Shown: positions 1 through 5,942 of the stretch, one piece after another
Layout of the letters: each line of letters starts with the position of its first letter
Position numbering within the stretch: position 1 is the first letter of the stretch
Assembly (NCBI GenBank): GCA_035634055.1
Contig: DASQDR010000045.1
Location: 1 to 15,216, forward strand
DNA length: 15,216 nucleotides
From: JAICTV01 sp035634055
Lineage (GTDB): Bacteria > Planctomycetota > Phycisphaerae > Tepidisphaerales > Tepidisphaeraceae
Direction of reading: 5' to 3'
Translations under genes and position numbers: made by a program
The notes under the pieces: model-generated
Database searches by the model: none
What the model saw: only the letters and a program-made list of their open reading frames with translations
What the model was told of the DNA's origin: nothing

Positions 1-254
1 TGCGGCGGCGCGATCTGCGGCGGCGCGCCCGGCGCGAGGCGCGGGCGCGACGGCGTGCGGGCATCGCGGCGCAGCTTCAACTCGAGGTCGTCCGTGTACT
101 TTTGCAGTTCGTCCAGCCGCCGCCGCAACTCGGCGTTCTCGCGCGCTAAATCACTTCCCCCTTCACCGCTGGGTCGGGTGGACTGCGCGGAAGCGAGGGT
201 GGGGAGAGAGCCGATCAGCAGGCAGCTCGCCAACAGCATCGACGCGTGACGCAT
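1..254 (-). CDS. Exported coiled-coil protein, N-terminal part only
   Basis: This frame starts at 254 and is still open at the left edge, giving 84 visible residues. Residues 1-23 look like a Sec signal peptide: Arg2/His3, a hydrophobic core, and an A-S-A signal peptidase I site before Gln24. An L-A-S-C stretch at residues 8-11 resembles a lipobox, but it lies too close to the N-terminus to be convincing. Residues 35-64 form a heptad coiled coil, with Leu at 36, 43, 50 and 57 and a second register at 47 and 61. A Pro/Arg/Ala-rich stretch follows and probably continues off the window. A GGAGG Shine-Dalgarno sequence (complement of 259-263) lies 4 nt before the ATG and fixes the start. The periplasmic or envelope location is inferred. 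The family is not recognised and no enzymatic domain is visible in this fragment. Confidence 0.72.
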   Translation of the reverse strand, partial: MRHASMLLASCLLIGSLPTLASAQSTRPSGEGGSDLARENAELRRRLDELQKYTDDLELKLRRDARTPSRPRLAPGAPPQIAPP

Positions 255-304
255 GACGCCTCCGGGTTGGAGAAGCACGAGGACCGCGGCCGCGGAACCG
301 CTTC

Positions 305-336
305 TTAGTCTACCGATGGAACGACGAACGAGGGAA
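305..336 (+). repeat. Degenerate, collapsed copy of the intergenic repeat
   Basis: This stretch reads TTAG, then a short variant of the ACCGATGG core, then AACGACGAACG followed by a purine run. It lines up with the element at 1643-1713 if the middle of that element (extra CACCGATG units and the GGATGAA array) is deleted. ACCGATGGAA and AACGACGAACG match exactly. It lies upstream of the exported coiled-coil gene. Homology is inferred from this eye alignment. Confidence 0.45.
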
Positions 337-342
337 CCGCGC

Positions 343-356
343 ACGGTCGTGACCGT
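343..356. promoter_or_regulatory. 14-bp palindrome, operator-like or hairpin
   Basis: ACGGTC-GT-GACCGT is a perfect inverted repeat with 6-bp arms. It lies about 90 bp upstream of the start at 254. It could bind a dimeric regulator or fold in the nrnA 3' region. Nothing in the sequence decides between these, and chance is possible in GC-rich DNA. Confidence 0.2.
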
Positions 357-591
357 TCCCGCCGCTGCAACGGCGATCTTTCGTGGCGGTGCGCGTCGCC
401 TCCCGTGGCGGCGACAGCCTTCGCCCGAGGAGCTATCGCGATGCGCGTCCGGGTTAGCGTCGGCACCGGGAGCACTGTCATCCCGAAGCGTACTCGCAAG
501 GGATCAAGCGAGTTGCAAGCCCAAGATCCTCCGCGAGCGCGCTCACGATGACACGCTGGCGCCTGTCCGCTACGCCCGTTCGCGCACCGCT

Positions 592-1587
592 CTAGACCGG
601 GTGCGCCAGCAGCGCCGTCACCACTTTGTGGTGCGCGTCGTCCAGCGAAGTTTCCAACTTCAGCCCCGCCGCGCGGGCGTGGCCGCCGCCGCCGAACTGC
701 TCGGCGAACTTGGCCACGTCAATCTGCCCCTTGCTGCGCAGGCTGACGCGGACCGGCCCGCCCTCGGGCGGCTCGTTGAGCAGGATGCTCGCCTGCACCG
801 TGCGGATCTGGAGCGGGAGGTTGATGAGGTTTTCCGTGTCGTTGACGTGCGCGCCGGTCTCGGCGAAGTCGCGCTCGCGGACGCGCATCACGGCAACGCG
901 CCCGCCGTCGAGCAGCTCCAGCGATTGCAGCCCGCGCGTCTGGAGGGCAACGCGCTCCGCCCGCTCGCTCTGGTAGAGGCGCTGGTAGAGCGCGTCGGTA
1001 TCGACGCCGGCCTCCATGAGTGCCGCGGCGGTGCGGAGGGTGACCGGGCGCGTGTTGGAGAACATGAACCAGCCGGTGTCGGAGACGATGCCGACGAACA
1101 GCGCCTGCGCCGTCGCGGCGTCGGGCGAGGCGCCCCAGCGCCGGAGCAGCTCGTAGACGATCTCGCAACACGCGCCGGCCGCGGTGTCCACGAGCTTCAC
1201 GTCGGCCCAGTCCTGCTGGGTGAGGTGATGATCGATGACCAGCTTGGGCTTAGGCCAGCGCTCAGCGCGCTCGCGCAGGCCGGGGAGCTGCGACCACGTG
1301 CCGGTGTCGACGACGACCAGCGCGTCGAACGCGTCGAGCGAGAAGTCCGCCGGAAATCCCGCCTCCACGTCTACGTGCTGAACGCCAGCGTCGGCGAAGA
1401 CGAAGCCGTACTTCCGCGGCAGGTGCGACAGCAGCAACACCGTCGCGTCGATCCCCCTGCCACGCAACGCGTGCACCAGCCCCGCAGACGACCCCAGCGC
1501 GTCGCCGTCCGGCTTCACGTGCGTCGTGACCAGCACCCGCCGGCAACGCGAGAGGGTAGCGATGACCTGTTCGTAACCATCCGACAT
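592..1587 (-). CDS. nrnA: Bifunctional oligoribonuclease/pAp phosphatase (NrnA, DHH/DHHA1 family)
   Basis: NrnA-type enzymes degrade nanoRNAs of 2-5 nt to mononucleotides and dephosphorylate 3'-phosphoadenosine 5'-phosphate to AMP in the cytoplasm, using Mn2+. The 331-residue length is normal. The DHH domain shows the metal-binding motifs in order: T-H-V-K-P-D-G-D at 22-29, D94 in VVVDTG, the signature D-H-H at 119-121, and D170 in VSDTG. The DHHA1 domain carries the substrate-binding G-G-G-G-H at 299-303. I chose the ATG at 1587 because homology begins there. The frame stays open 28 codons further upstream into the repeat element, but that extension looks non-coding. No Shine-Dalgarno is visible; a TATCAT box ends 8 nt before the ATG. 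It lies downstream of ribF on the same strand, separated by the large inverted repeat, so it is probably transcribed independently. The exact substrate range cannot be read from sequence. Confidence 0.93.
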   Translation of the reverse strand: MSDGYEQVIATLSRCRRVLVTTHVKPDGDALGSSAGLVHALRGRGIDATVLLLSHLPRKYGFVFADAGVQHVDVEAGFPADFSLDAFDALVVVDTGTWSQLPGLRERAERWPKPKLVIDHHLTQQDWADVKLVDTAAGACCEIVYELLRRWGASPDAATAQALFVGIVSDTGWFMFSNTRPVTLRTAAALMEAGVDTDALYQRLYQSERAERVALQTRGLQSLELLDGGRVAVMRVRERDFAETGAHVNDTENLINLPLQIRTVQASILLNEPPEGGPVRVSLRSKGQIDVAKFAEQFGGGGHARAAGLKLETSLDDAHHKVVTALLAHPV

Positions 1588-1595
1588 GGCCGGCG

Positions 1596-1601
1596 ATGAT
1601 A
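1596..1601 (-). promoter_or_regulatory. Putative -10 box for leaderless nrnA
   Basis: The minus strand reads TATCAT followed by 8 nt and then the nrnA ATG. A transcription start 6-8 nt after a -10 box would fall on or next to the start codon. No Shine-Dalgarno is present. I see no clear -35 element. Confidence 0.4.
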
Positions 1602-1641
1602 CGTGCGGGCGACGGGAATGAAACGCGGGGGCGAAAGACAA

Positions 1642-1755
1642 TTTAGCCACCGATGGGGCACCGATGAGCACCGATGGAAGAGAAGGATGAAGGATGAACG
1701 ACGAACGGAGGAATCTTCTTCCTCATCCTCCATCGGTGCCCCATCGATGGCTAAT
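1642..1755. repeat. 114-bp imperfect inverted repeat between ribF and nrnA
   Basis: The 25-nt arms at 1642-1666 and 1731-1755 are reverse complements at 23 of 25 positions. Each contains TTAGCCA(C/T)CGATGG followed by GGCACCGATG. The left half holds three CACCGATG copies (1648-1655, 1659-1666, 1669-1676) and then a GGATGAA array (1682-1698). The inner right half (about 1717-1730) is partly complementary to that array, so the palindrome extends inward imperfectly. The element fills most of the gap between ribF and the nrnA start. Transcribed from ribF it would fold into a long hairpin and could act as terminator, mRNA stabiliser or processing site. No transposase is present. It resembles a REP/MITE-like unit. 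Confidence 0.75.
1682..1698 (+). repeat. GGATGAA short tandem array, copy 1
   Basis: GAAGGATGAAGGATGAA sits inside the larger inverted repeat. The same 17-mer recurs exactly at 15163-15179, more than 13 kb away and also in an intergenic region. Confidence 0.7.
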
Positions 1756-1766
1756 TCTTCCCCTGT

Positions 1767-2741
1767 TCACGCCGCCACGATGGCGCGGGTGGGGTCGGTG
1801 GCGGCGAGGCGGTGCTGGATTTCCGTTAGGTCGCGCGCGATCTGGTCCTTCAGTGCATCAACCGTGGCGTACTTGCGTTGCTCGCGGATCCAGTCGATCA
1901 ACTCGACCTCGATCACCTGGCCGTACAGGTCGCCGGCGTGGCCGATCAGGTGGGCCTCGATCTGGTGGCGGCGCTCCTCGAAGGTCGGGATGCTGCCAAT
2001 GCTGACCGCGGCGGGATAGGCCTGGCCGCCGAGGGCGCACCGGCCGGCGTAGACGCCGTCGCCGGGCACGAGGTGGTCGTCGACGCGCAGGTTCGCCGTC
2101 GGCACGCCGATCGTCCGCCCGCGCTTGAACCCTTCGACCACCTCGCCGCGCAGGGCGTACGGTCGCCCGAGGCAGATGGCGGCGTCGCGCGCGCGGCCGT
2201 GCGCCAGCAGCCAGCGGATCAGCGAGCTGCTGACCGCCACCACGCTCAGGTCCAGCAGCGCCACGCTGACCGGGTCGACCACGTCGAGGCGGATGTCGCT
2301 GGCGGCGGACCACTCGCGCAGGCGGTCGAGCGTCCCGCCGCGCCCCTTGCCGAAGGTGAACGTGCTCCCCTCGATCAGGTGGGCCGGGCGCACATCGTCG
2401 CGAAGGATCTGCCAGAACGCCTCGGCCGACAGGTCCAGCACGTCGGGGCGGGGCGGGAGGATGACGTAATCGTCCACCCCCGCCGCCTCCAGCAGCTTCT
2501 GCTTCACCGCCGGCGGCGTGAGTCGCGGCGGCGCCTGCGCGGGACGCAGCACCGTGAACGGGTGCGGCTCGAAGGTCACTACCGCGACCCTCCCGCTCGA
2601 CGCCGGCGGCGCGGCGCGCAGCGCGCCCGCCAGCTCCAGAAGCCGGCGATGGCCAAGGTGGATCCCATCGAAATTACCGATCGACAGCACCGCCCCCGGC
2701 GGCAGCGACCGCAAACCTTCCAGTCCTTCGCGAACCTGCAT
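1767..2741 (-). CDS. ribF: Bifunctional riboflavin kinase / FAD synthetase RibF
   Basis: RibF phosphorylates riboflavin to FMN and then adenylylates FMN to FAD in the cytoplasm. The 324 residues match the usual bacterial length. The N-terminal FMN adenylyltransferase domain (about 1-180) shows the nucleotidyltransferase motif G-N-F-D-G-I-H-L-G-H at 22-31, followed by TFEPHP (56-61) and FTFGKGRGG (128-136). The linking motif SSSLIRWLL is at 171-179. The C-terminal riboflavin kinase domain (about 190-310) shows GRTIGVPTANL (208-218), GVYAG (229-233), and SIGSIPTF followed by IEAH with the expected catalytic Glu262. I chose the ATG at 2741 because a GGGAG Shine-Dalgarno lies 9 nt upstream and homology begins there. 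An in-frame start at 2795 would add 18 unlikely residues. A TATCCT box (complement of 2841-2846) is a possible -10 element, without a good -35. Confidence 0.95.
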   Translation of the reverse strand: MQVREGLEGLRSLPPGAVLSIGNFDGIHLGHRRLLELAGALRAAPPASSGRVAVVTFEPHPFTVLRPAQAPPRLTPPAVKQKLLEAAGVDDYVILPPRPDVLDLSAEAFWQILRDDVRPAHLIEGSTFTFGKGRGGTLDRLREWSAASDIRLDVVDPVSVALLDLSVVAVSSSLIRWLLAHGRARDAAICLGRPYALRGEVVEGFKRGRTIGVPTANLRVDDHLVPGDGVYAGRCALGGQAYPAAVSIGSIPTFEERRHQIEAHLIGHAGDLYGQVIEVELIDWIREQRKYATVDALKDQIARDLTEIQHRLAATDPTRAIVAA

Positions 2742-2896
2742 CGGCAAGAGCTCCCTGTAACCGCAACAGTATCCCGCCAAGGCAGCCAACGCCACGCGGC
2801 GAGGCGACGGCGATCGCCGATCCTCGCCCGCGCCCGCCGCAGGATAGCAAACGCGCGCCGCTGCGGGAGAATGCAGGGGGCGAGCGGCTTGTTATC

Positions 2897-2947
2897 AAAA
2901 AACGCTGGCACTCACACGCGGAGCGACTTCAGCACCGTGGGCTCCGC
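2897..2947 (-). terminator. Possible terminator after the membrane-protein gene
   Basis: On the minus strand, GCGGAGC and GCTCCGC (complement of 2941-2947 and 2918-2924) can pair around a 16-nt loop. A run of six T follows 15 nt later (complement of 2897-2902). It begins about 50 nt beyond the stop of the membrane-protein gene. The gap between stem and T-run is longer than in a canonical intrinsic terminator, so support is weak. Confidence 0.25.
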
Positions 2948-2995
2948 TTTGGTGGCGACGCACCAGTACGCGGAGAGTGAGCAAGTGGCGCAGAC

Positions 2996-3859
2996 CTACT
3001 GTGGCCACTTCCGCGCCGCCTCGGCGGTCAGGGGTTTTGCCTTTGTTGCCGCAGGCTGCCAGACCGGGAACTGTTGTCCCTCCATCACCTGCCCGTCGCG
3101 CGGGACCAGGTCCAGGTCGTCGTCGGGCAGCAGCCTTGCGTCGATCAAGCCTCGGGCGCCGTTCAGCTCATACCCGATCGTGAAGCGCGACGGGTCCACC
3201 GGGTCGGGTTGGCCGGCGAAGACGCGGAAGTCATCGGACTTGTCCAGCACGATTCCCAGCTCGCGCGGCGCGACGCCGGTGCCGTGGACGCCGCGGATGA
3301 TGAGCGGATTGAGCACGGGGTTGCCCGCGCTGATCAGCGCCACCTGCACGCGCACGATGGCCGGCGTGTTGCCGGGCGCGGCGCGCTCGTGGAGGAACGC
3401 GATGCCCCCGCGGGACAGGATCCACTTGCCGGCGCCGTCGGAGTCCGGGTAGATGGCCCACCGGCCGATGAAGCTCCAGCAGGAGGGCGTCAACTCGGCG
3501 CCGCCGATGCGCTGAATGGGCTCGTAGCCGGCGCTTGCGTCGAGCAGCGCCTTCGCCCGCGTCGGGTTCAGGTCGCACACGACCTGGTCCGGCGGAGCGG
3601 CGTACGCGCGGCACGCGGCGAGGTTCGCTTCGATCTCCGCGAGGCGCCGCTGGTTCGCAGCCAGCGCCTGCTGCGCCGCCACCTTCGCCGCCGCCTGCTG
3701 CGCCTTCGCGGCCAGGTGCCGCGTGTACCGCTTCCACCCGATCATCGCCGCGTACAGCAGCGAGAGTGCCGCCACGAGCACGACCATGATCCGCAGCGCC
3801 CGCCGCCCCCGGCCGGTCGTCGGCTTGCGGTACTCCAGCACGCGCGTCGGCTCGGTCAT
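2996..3859 (-). CDS. Single-pass membrane protein with extracytoplasmic domain, unknown function
   Basis: I do not recognise this 287-residue family. A basic cytoplasmic tail (1-20) precedes one strong transmembrane helix (about 21-42), with basic residues on both sides and no signal-peptidase site, so it is probably an N-terminal anchor. An Ala/Gln/Lys-rich helical stretch (45-82), likely coiled coil, leads to a mixed domain (about 85-270) with cysteines at 83, 95 and 127 and a WSFIGRWAIYPD segment near 128-139. A short basic tail ends the protein. The layout of anchor, coiled coil and globular domain recalls pilus or secretion assembly proteins (PilN/PilO-like), but I see no family motif to confirm that. 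An AGGA Shine-Dalgarno about 7 nt before the ATG supports the start. It is divergent from the RidA-family gene across about 100 bp, and ribF lies downstream on the same strand. Confidence 0.8.
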   Translation of the reverse strand: MTEPTRVLEYRKPTTGRGRRALRIMVVLVAALSLLYAAMIGWKRYTRHLAAKAQQAAAKVAAQQALAANQRRLAEIEANLAACRAYAAPPDQVVCDLNPTRAKALLDASAGYEPIQRIGGAELTPSCWSFIGRWAIYPDSDGAGKWILSRGGIAFLHERAAPGNTPAIVRVQVALISAGNPVLNPLIIRGVHGTGVAPRELGIVLDKSDDFRVFAGQPDPVDPSRFTIGYELNGARGLIDARLLPDDDLDLVPRDGQVMEGQQFPVWQPAATKAKPLTAEAARKWPQ

Positions 3860-3947
3860 GCGATTTCCTACCCTCTCAAGATGACGGAGGCGCTGGCTGG
3901 CTGACGCCGCCGATAACCTGTGCGGGCGATTCCTTCCCAGACGATGT

Positions 3948-3953
3948 TACACT
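3948..3953 (+). promoter_or_regulatory. Putative -10 box for leaderless RidA-family gene
   Basis: TACACT ends 7 nt before the ATG at 3961, and the intervening bases contain no Shine-Dalgarno. Transcription from this box would start at or next to the start codon. No good -35 match lies 16-18 nt upstream. Confidence 0.4.
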
Positions 3954-3960
3954 CGGCAGC

Positions 3961-4422
3961 ATGTCGCTTACGCTTAAACTCCAGTCGCTGAACATCGTCC
4001 TGCCGCCGGTCTCCGGTCCATTTGGGGCGTACGTGCCGGCCCGGCGGGTCGGGAACCTGATCTACGTGGCGGGGCAGCTCCCGATGAAGGATGGGAAGCT
4101 AATGGCGCTGGGACAGGTGCCGTCGCGCACCTCGCTGGAAGATGCGCGGGCGGCGGCGCGGCAGTGCGTCATCAACGCGATCGCGGCCGTGCAGATGATC
4201 CCGGGCGGGGTGGAGCAGATCGCCGGTGTCGTGCGCGTGGGCGCATTCGTCAGCAGCGACGCGACGTTCACCGACCAGCCGAAGGTTGCCGACGCCGCCA
4301 GCGAGTTCCTGACGGAGGTTTTCGGAAACCCGGGCAAGCACGCCCGCGCGGCCGTCGGCGTGAACACGCTGCCCCGCGACGCGAGCGTGGAGATCGAGGT
4401 CATCTTCGAGGCGAAAGGGTGA
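3961..4422 (+). CDS. RidA/YjgF/YER057c/UK114 family protein
   Basis: Family members form cytoplasmic trimers. RidA proper hydrolyses reactive enamines and imines made by PLP enzymes such as threonine dehydratase. At 153 residues this belongs to a longer subgroup than E. coli RidA (128). The N-terminal signature LPPVSGPFGAYVPARRVGNL (14-33) is followed by IYVAGQLP (34-41). By hand alignment, A-R-A-A-V-G-V (128-134) corresponds to E. coli A-R-S-C-V-E-V, so Arg129 matches catalytic Arg105, and Glu144 in VEIE matches Glu120. The imine-binding residues therefore appear intact. The substrate is unknown and need not be 2-aminoacrylate. The gene stands alone on plus between divergent and convergent minus-strand genes. 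It lacks a Shine-Dalgarno and may be leaderless. The 3' gap to the convergent gene (4423-4530) is GC-rich with small hairpins but has no T-run terminator. Confidence 0.92.
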   Translation: MSLTLKLQSLNIVLPPVSGPFGAYVPARRVGNLIYVAGQLPMKDGKLMALGQVPSRTSLEDARAAARQCVINAIAAVQMIPGGVEQIAGVVRVGAFVSSDATFTDQPKVADAASEFLTEVFGNPGKHARAAVGVNTLPRDASVEIEVIFEAKG

Positions 4423-4530
4423 CCAAAGCGCCGCGGCGGCAACGCGGCGGCCGTGCGGCGCGGCTCTTCAGTGTCGCGCGGCCGCGCCGGTCGTTCCACC
4501 ACGCCCACACCCTGCTGGCGGCGCGAGAGG

Positions 4531-4914
4531 TCACTGGTGGTTCACGACCGCCTTTGCCTGCTCGACGACCTCGTGGGCCTTCTGGAAGACGTCGACGGGT
4601 TTCGTGGTCGGACCCTTGTTGACCGCCTCGTGGATCTGGGCGACGAGGTGTTCCTGCGTCTCCGCCTTGAAAACGTGCGCCAGCACGGCGGCGCGGTGCG
4701 TTTCCAGCAGGCGCTTGACGACGGCCGGGTGGTTCTGGACGTCCTCGGGGGCGGTCCACTTGGCGACGTTGACGTAAGTGTCGCGCACGCCGACGCGGTC
4801 CTTGGGCATGAGGATCGGCGCGCCGCCGGTCCAGACCAGGTGCAGCGCCGAGGCGGCCAACGCCCAGCCGCCGACCAGCAGCGTCGCCACGATGATTCGG
4901 AAGGTCTTCTTCAT
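4531..4914 (-). CDS. Small signal-anchored or secreted protein, unknown function
   Basis: This 127-residue protein is not recognised. The N-terminus has Lys2-Lys3, then a hydrophobic stretch (about 6-28) that is either an uncleaved anchor or a signal peptide with a possible A-L-A-A-S-A cleavage zone near 18-23. The mature part is mainly predicted helical and contains no Cys. It has His at 62, 73, 80, 89, 95, 114 and 126, and a Thr-Lys-Pro break near 103-106. A GGGAG Shine-Dalgarno upstream of the ATG at 4914 (GGGAGACATCATG) firmly supports the start. It follows the acidic-tail gene at 193 bp on the same strand, so co-transcription is uncertain. A periplasmic location is inferred from the N-terminus alone. 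Confidence 0.75.
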   Translation of the reverse strand: MKKTFRIIVATLLVGGWALAASALHLVWTGGAPILMPKDRVGVRDTYVNVAKWTAPEDVQNHPAVVKRLLETHRAAVLAHVFKAETQEHLVAQIHEAVNKGPTTKPVDVFQKAHEVVEQAKAVVNHQ

Positions 4915-5107
4915 GGATGTCTCCCGCGGATGACCCGCGCCCGGCCGCGCCGCCCGCTGAGCGGGACGTGCCCGGTCGCACGAGTGACGACCATACCGAT
5001 GATTCGCCGCCGCGGCCGTTAGAGTTTAGCCGGTTTTGTGGAACCACACGCGGCGACGTTTCCGCCGCCCCCGCTACCGGCCGCAGGACCGGTGCGACCC
5101 GCCCGGC

Positions 5108-5695
5108 TTACGGCCGCGGCGGGCGCTTGTTGGGGTCGACCGGGTCGAGATCGATCGGGTCGAGGTCCACCTCCGGCAGGGCGTCGATGTCGATCTCGTC
5201 GAGGTCTTCGCCCGGACCGACCTCGCCGTTGGCGGCGCCGGCGTGGTGATTATCGCCGACCATGCGCAGCCCCGCCGCCTGGTCCTCGGCGTCAACCGCC
5301 TCGGAGTCCACCGCGGCGACGCCAGCGTCGCCCTCGATGGCCCGCACCGGCGCGACCGGCAGCACGCTCTGGTAAAACCCGACCGCGAACAGCCCCTGCT
5401 GCTGCTGGTAGCCGAAGTTGATCAACTCGCAGAACTCGGCGATGAGTTGCTGGGCGGCGGGGTCGGCCTTCTCGGCGTTCTGCACCGAAAGCTGGTGGCG
5501 CCGGTCGCGAAAACGCATCATCTGCACGAACCGTCCGGTCGTCTCGCCGGTCGACCAGTTCGGGCCGACCTGCTCGAACACGTCGAACTGATCGCACCCC
5601 AGCCGGGCCAGGGTCTGGCGGAACTTGCGGACCAGGCGGGCGTGCTCGGCCCGCTTCTCCTTGGGCACCACGTAACTGTTGGATTGCAGGAGCAT
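5108..5695 (-). CDS. Hypothetical protein with acidic Asp-repeat tail
   Basis: This 195-residue protein is not recognised. Residues 1-115 look like a compact alpha/beta domain: a strand SNSYVV, a basic helix (11-32), FDVFEQVGPNW, a charged RFRDRRHQ stretch, a helix (75-93) and a QQQQ run (97-100). This order resembles ferredoxin-like dimeric alpha-beta barrels, but I cannot confirm it. From about 120 the sequence is low complexity and acidic. The tail 162-188 alternates Asp with Leu/Ile/Val/Pro (D-I-D, D-L-D-P, D-P-V-D-P) and ends in a basic K-R-P-P-R-P. In the DNA this appears as repeated GGGTCGA units at 5133, 5142 and 5157, spaced in multiples of three. No signal peptide is visible, so it is probably cytoplasmic. 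An AAGGGA Shine-Dalgarno precedes the ATG at 5695, and a sigma70-like promoter lies about 100 bp upstream. Confidence 0.78.
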   Translation of the reverse strand: MLLQSNSYVVPKEKRAEHARLVRKFRQTLARLGCDQFDVFEQVGPNWSTGETTGRFVQMMRFRDRRHQLSVQNAEKADPAAQQLIAEFCELINFGYQQQQGLFAVGFYQSVLPVAPVRAIEGDAGVAAVDSEAVDAEDQAAGLRMVGDNHHAGAANGEVGPGEDLDEIDIDALPEVDLDPIDLDPVDPNKRPPRP

Positions 5696-5790
5696 TCAGC
5701 GTGTCCCTTCGACGCGGGCGGCGCGGGCGCGCGCCGCGCATGTGCACGAGCGAGCCGCGCGCGCGCGGATCGGCGAACTAGAAGCTCCGC

Positions 5791-5819
5791 ATTTTGCCAG
5801 AACCCCAGCATGCTGACAA
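5791..5819 (-). promoter_or_regulatory. Sigma70-like promoter for the acidic-tail gene
   Basis: On the minus strand, TTGTCA (complement of 5814-5819, 5 of 6 to TTGACA), a 17-nt spacer and CAAAAT (complement of 5791-5796, 4 of 6 to TATAAT) point toward the gene starting at 5695. This implies a leader of roughly 90 nt that contains the AAGGGA Shine-Dalgarno. It is the best complete promoter match I found here. Confidence 0.45.
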
Positions 5820-5902
5820 ATGCGCCGCACGCCGAAGGGGTGCGCGCCGACCGATCCGCGTGGGCGCGGCGCTGCGGAACGCTTCCGCCGTCGGTCGGGC
5901 GG

Positions 5903-5914
5903 CGGATCGATCCG
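5903..5914. promoter_or_regulatory. 12-bp palindrome at the rpiA -35 position
   Basis: CGGATCGATCCG is a perfect palindrome. It lies 15 bp upstream of the TATCCT box of rpiA, overlapping where a -35 element would be. That is a reasonable place for an operator, but no regulator is encoded nearby. Confidence 0.3.
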
Positions 5915-5929
5915 TGGGGCGGCAGGCGT

Positions 5930-5935
5930 TATCCT
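5930..5935 (+). promoter_or_regulatory. Putative -10 box for leaderless rpiA
   Basis: TATCCT ends 7 nt before the rpiA ATG at 5943, the same spacing as at the RidA-family gene. No Shine-Dalgarno lies between. No -35 match is visible; the palindrome 5903-5914 occupies that region. Confidence 0.42.
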
Positions 5936-5942
5936 CTGTGAG

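Larger units (their letters stand above)
255..591. other. Intergenic region between nrnA and the exported protein gene
   Basis: I see no gene in these 337 bases, although open frames run through on both strands because the DNA is GC-rich. It holds the Shine-Dalgarno of the downstream minus-strand gene (259-263), a degenerate copy of the intergenic repeat (305-336), and a 14-bp palindrome, ACGGTC-GT-GACCGT (343-356). GGGAAC (332-337) and GTTCCC (355-360) flank that palindrome. On the minus strand TAGACT (complement of 306-311) could be a -10 box for the 254 gene, but no convincing -35 element accompanies it. No terminator with a T-run follows nrnA. Confidence 0.5.

Noticed and set aside
253..1599. 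Long plus-strand open frame opposite nrnA
   Set aside because: Arg/Val/Ala-rich antisense frame with no domain motif. NrnA on minus has all catalytic motifs, so this is a GC-driven shadow.
1588..1671. N-terminal extension of nrnA into the repeat element
   Set aside because: 28 codons without family similarity, read from the inverted repeat. The ATG at 1587 matches where NrnA proteins begin.
1642..1700. CRISPR-like array from the repeated CACCGATG units
   Set aside because: Units are 8 bp with 2-3 bp gaps, there are no spacers of 25-45 bp, and no cas gene is present.
3900..3960. Full sigma70 promoter for the RidA-family gene
   Set aside because: The -10-like TACACT is present, but no hexamer at the right distance resembles TTGACA, so only the -10 box is reported.
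5820..5942. Upstream ATG for rpiA at 5820
   Set aside because: It adds 41 Arg/Gly-rich residues absent from RpiA proteins and would run through the -10 box and palindrome.
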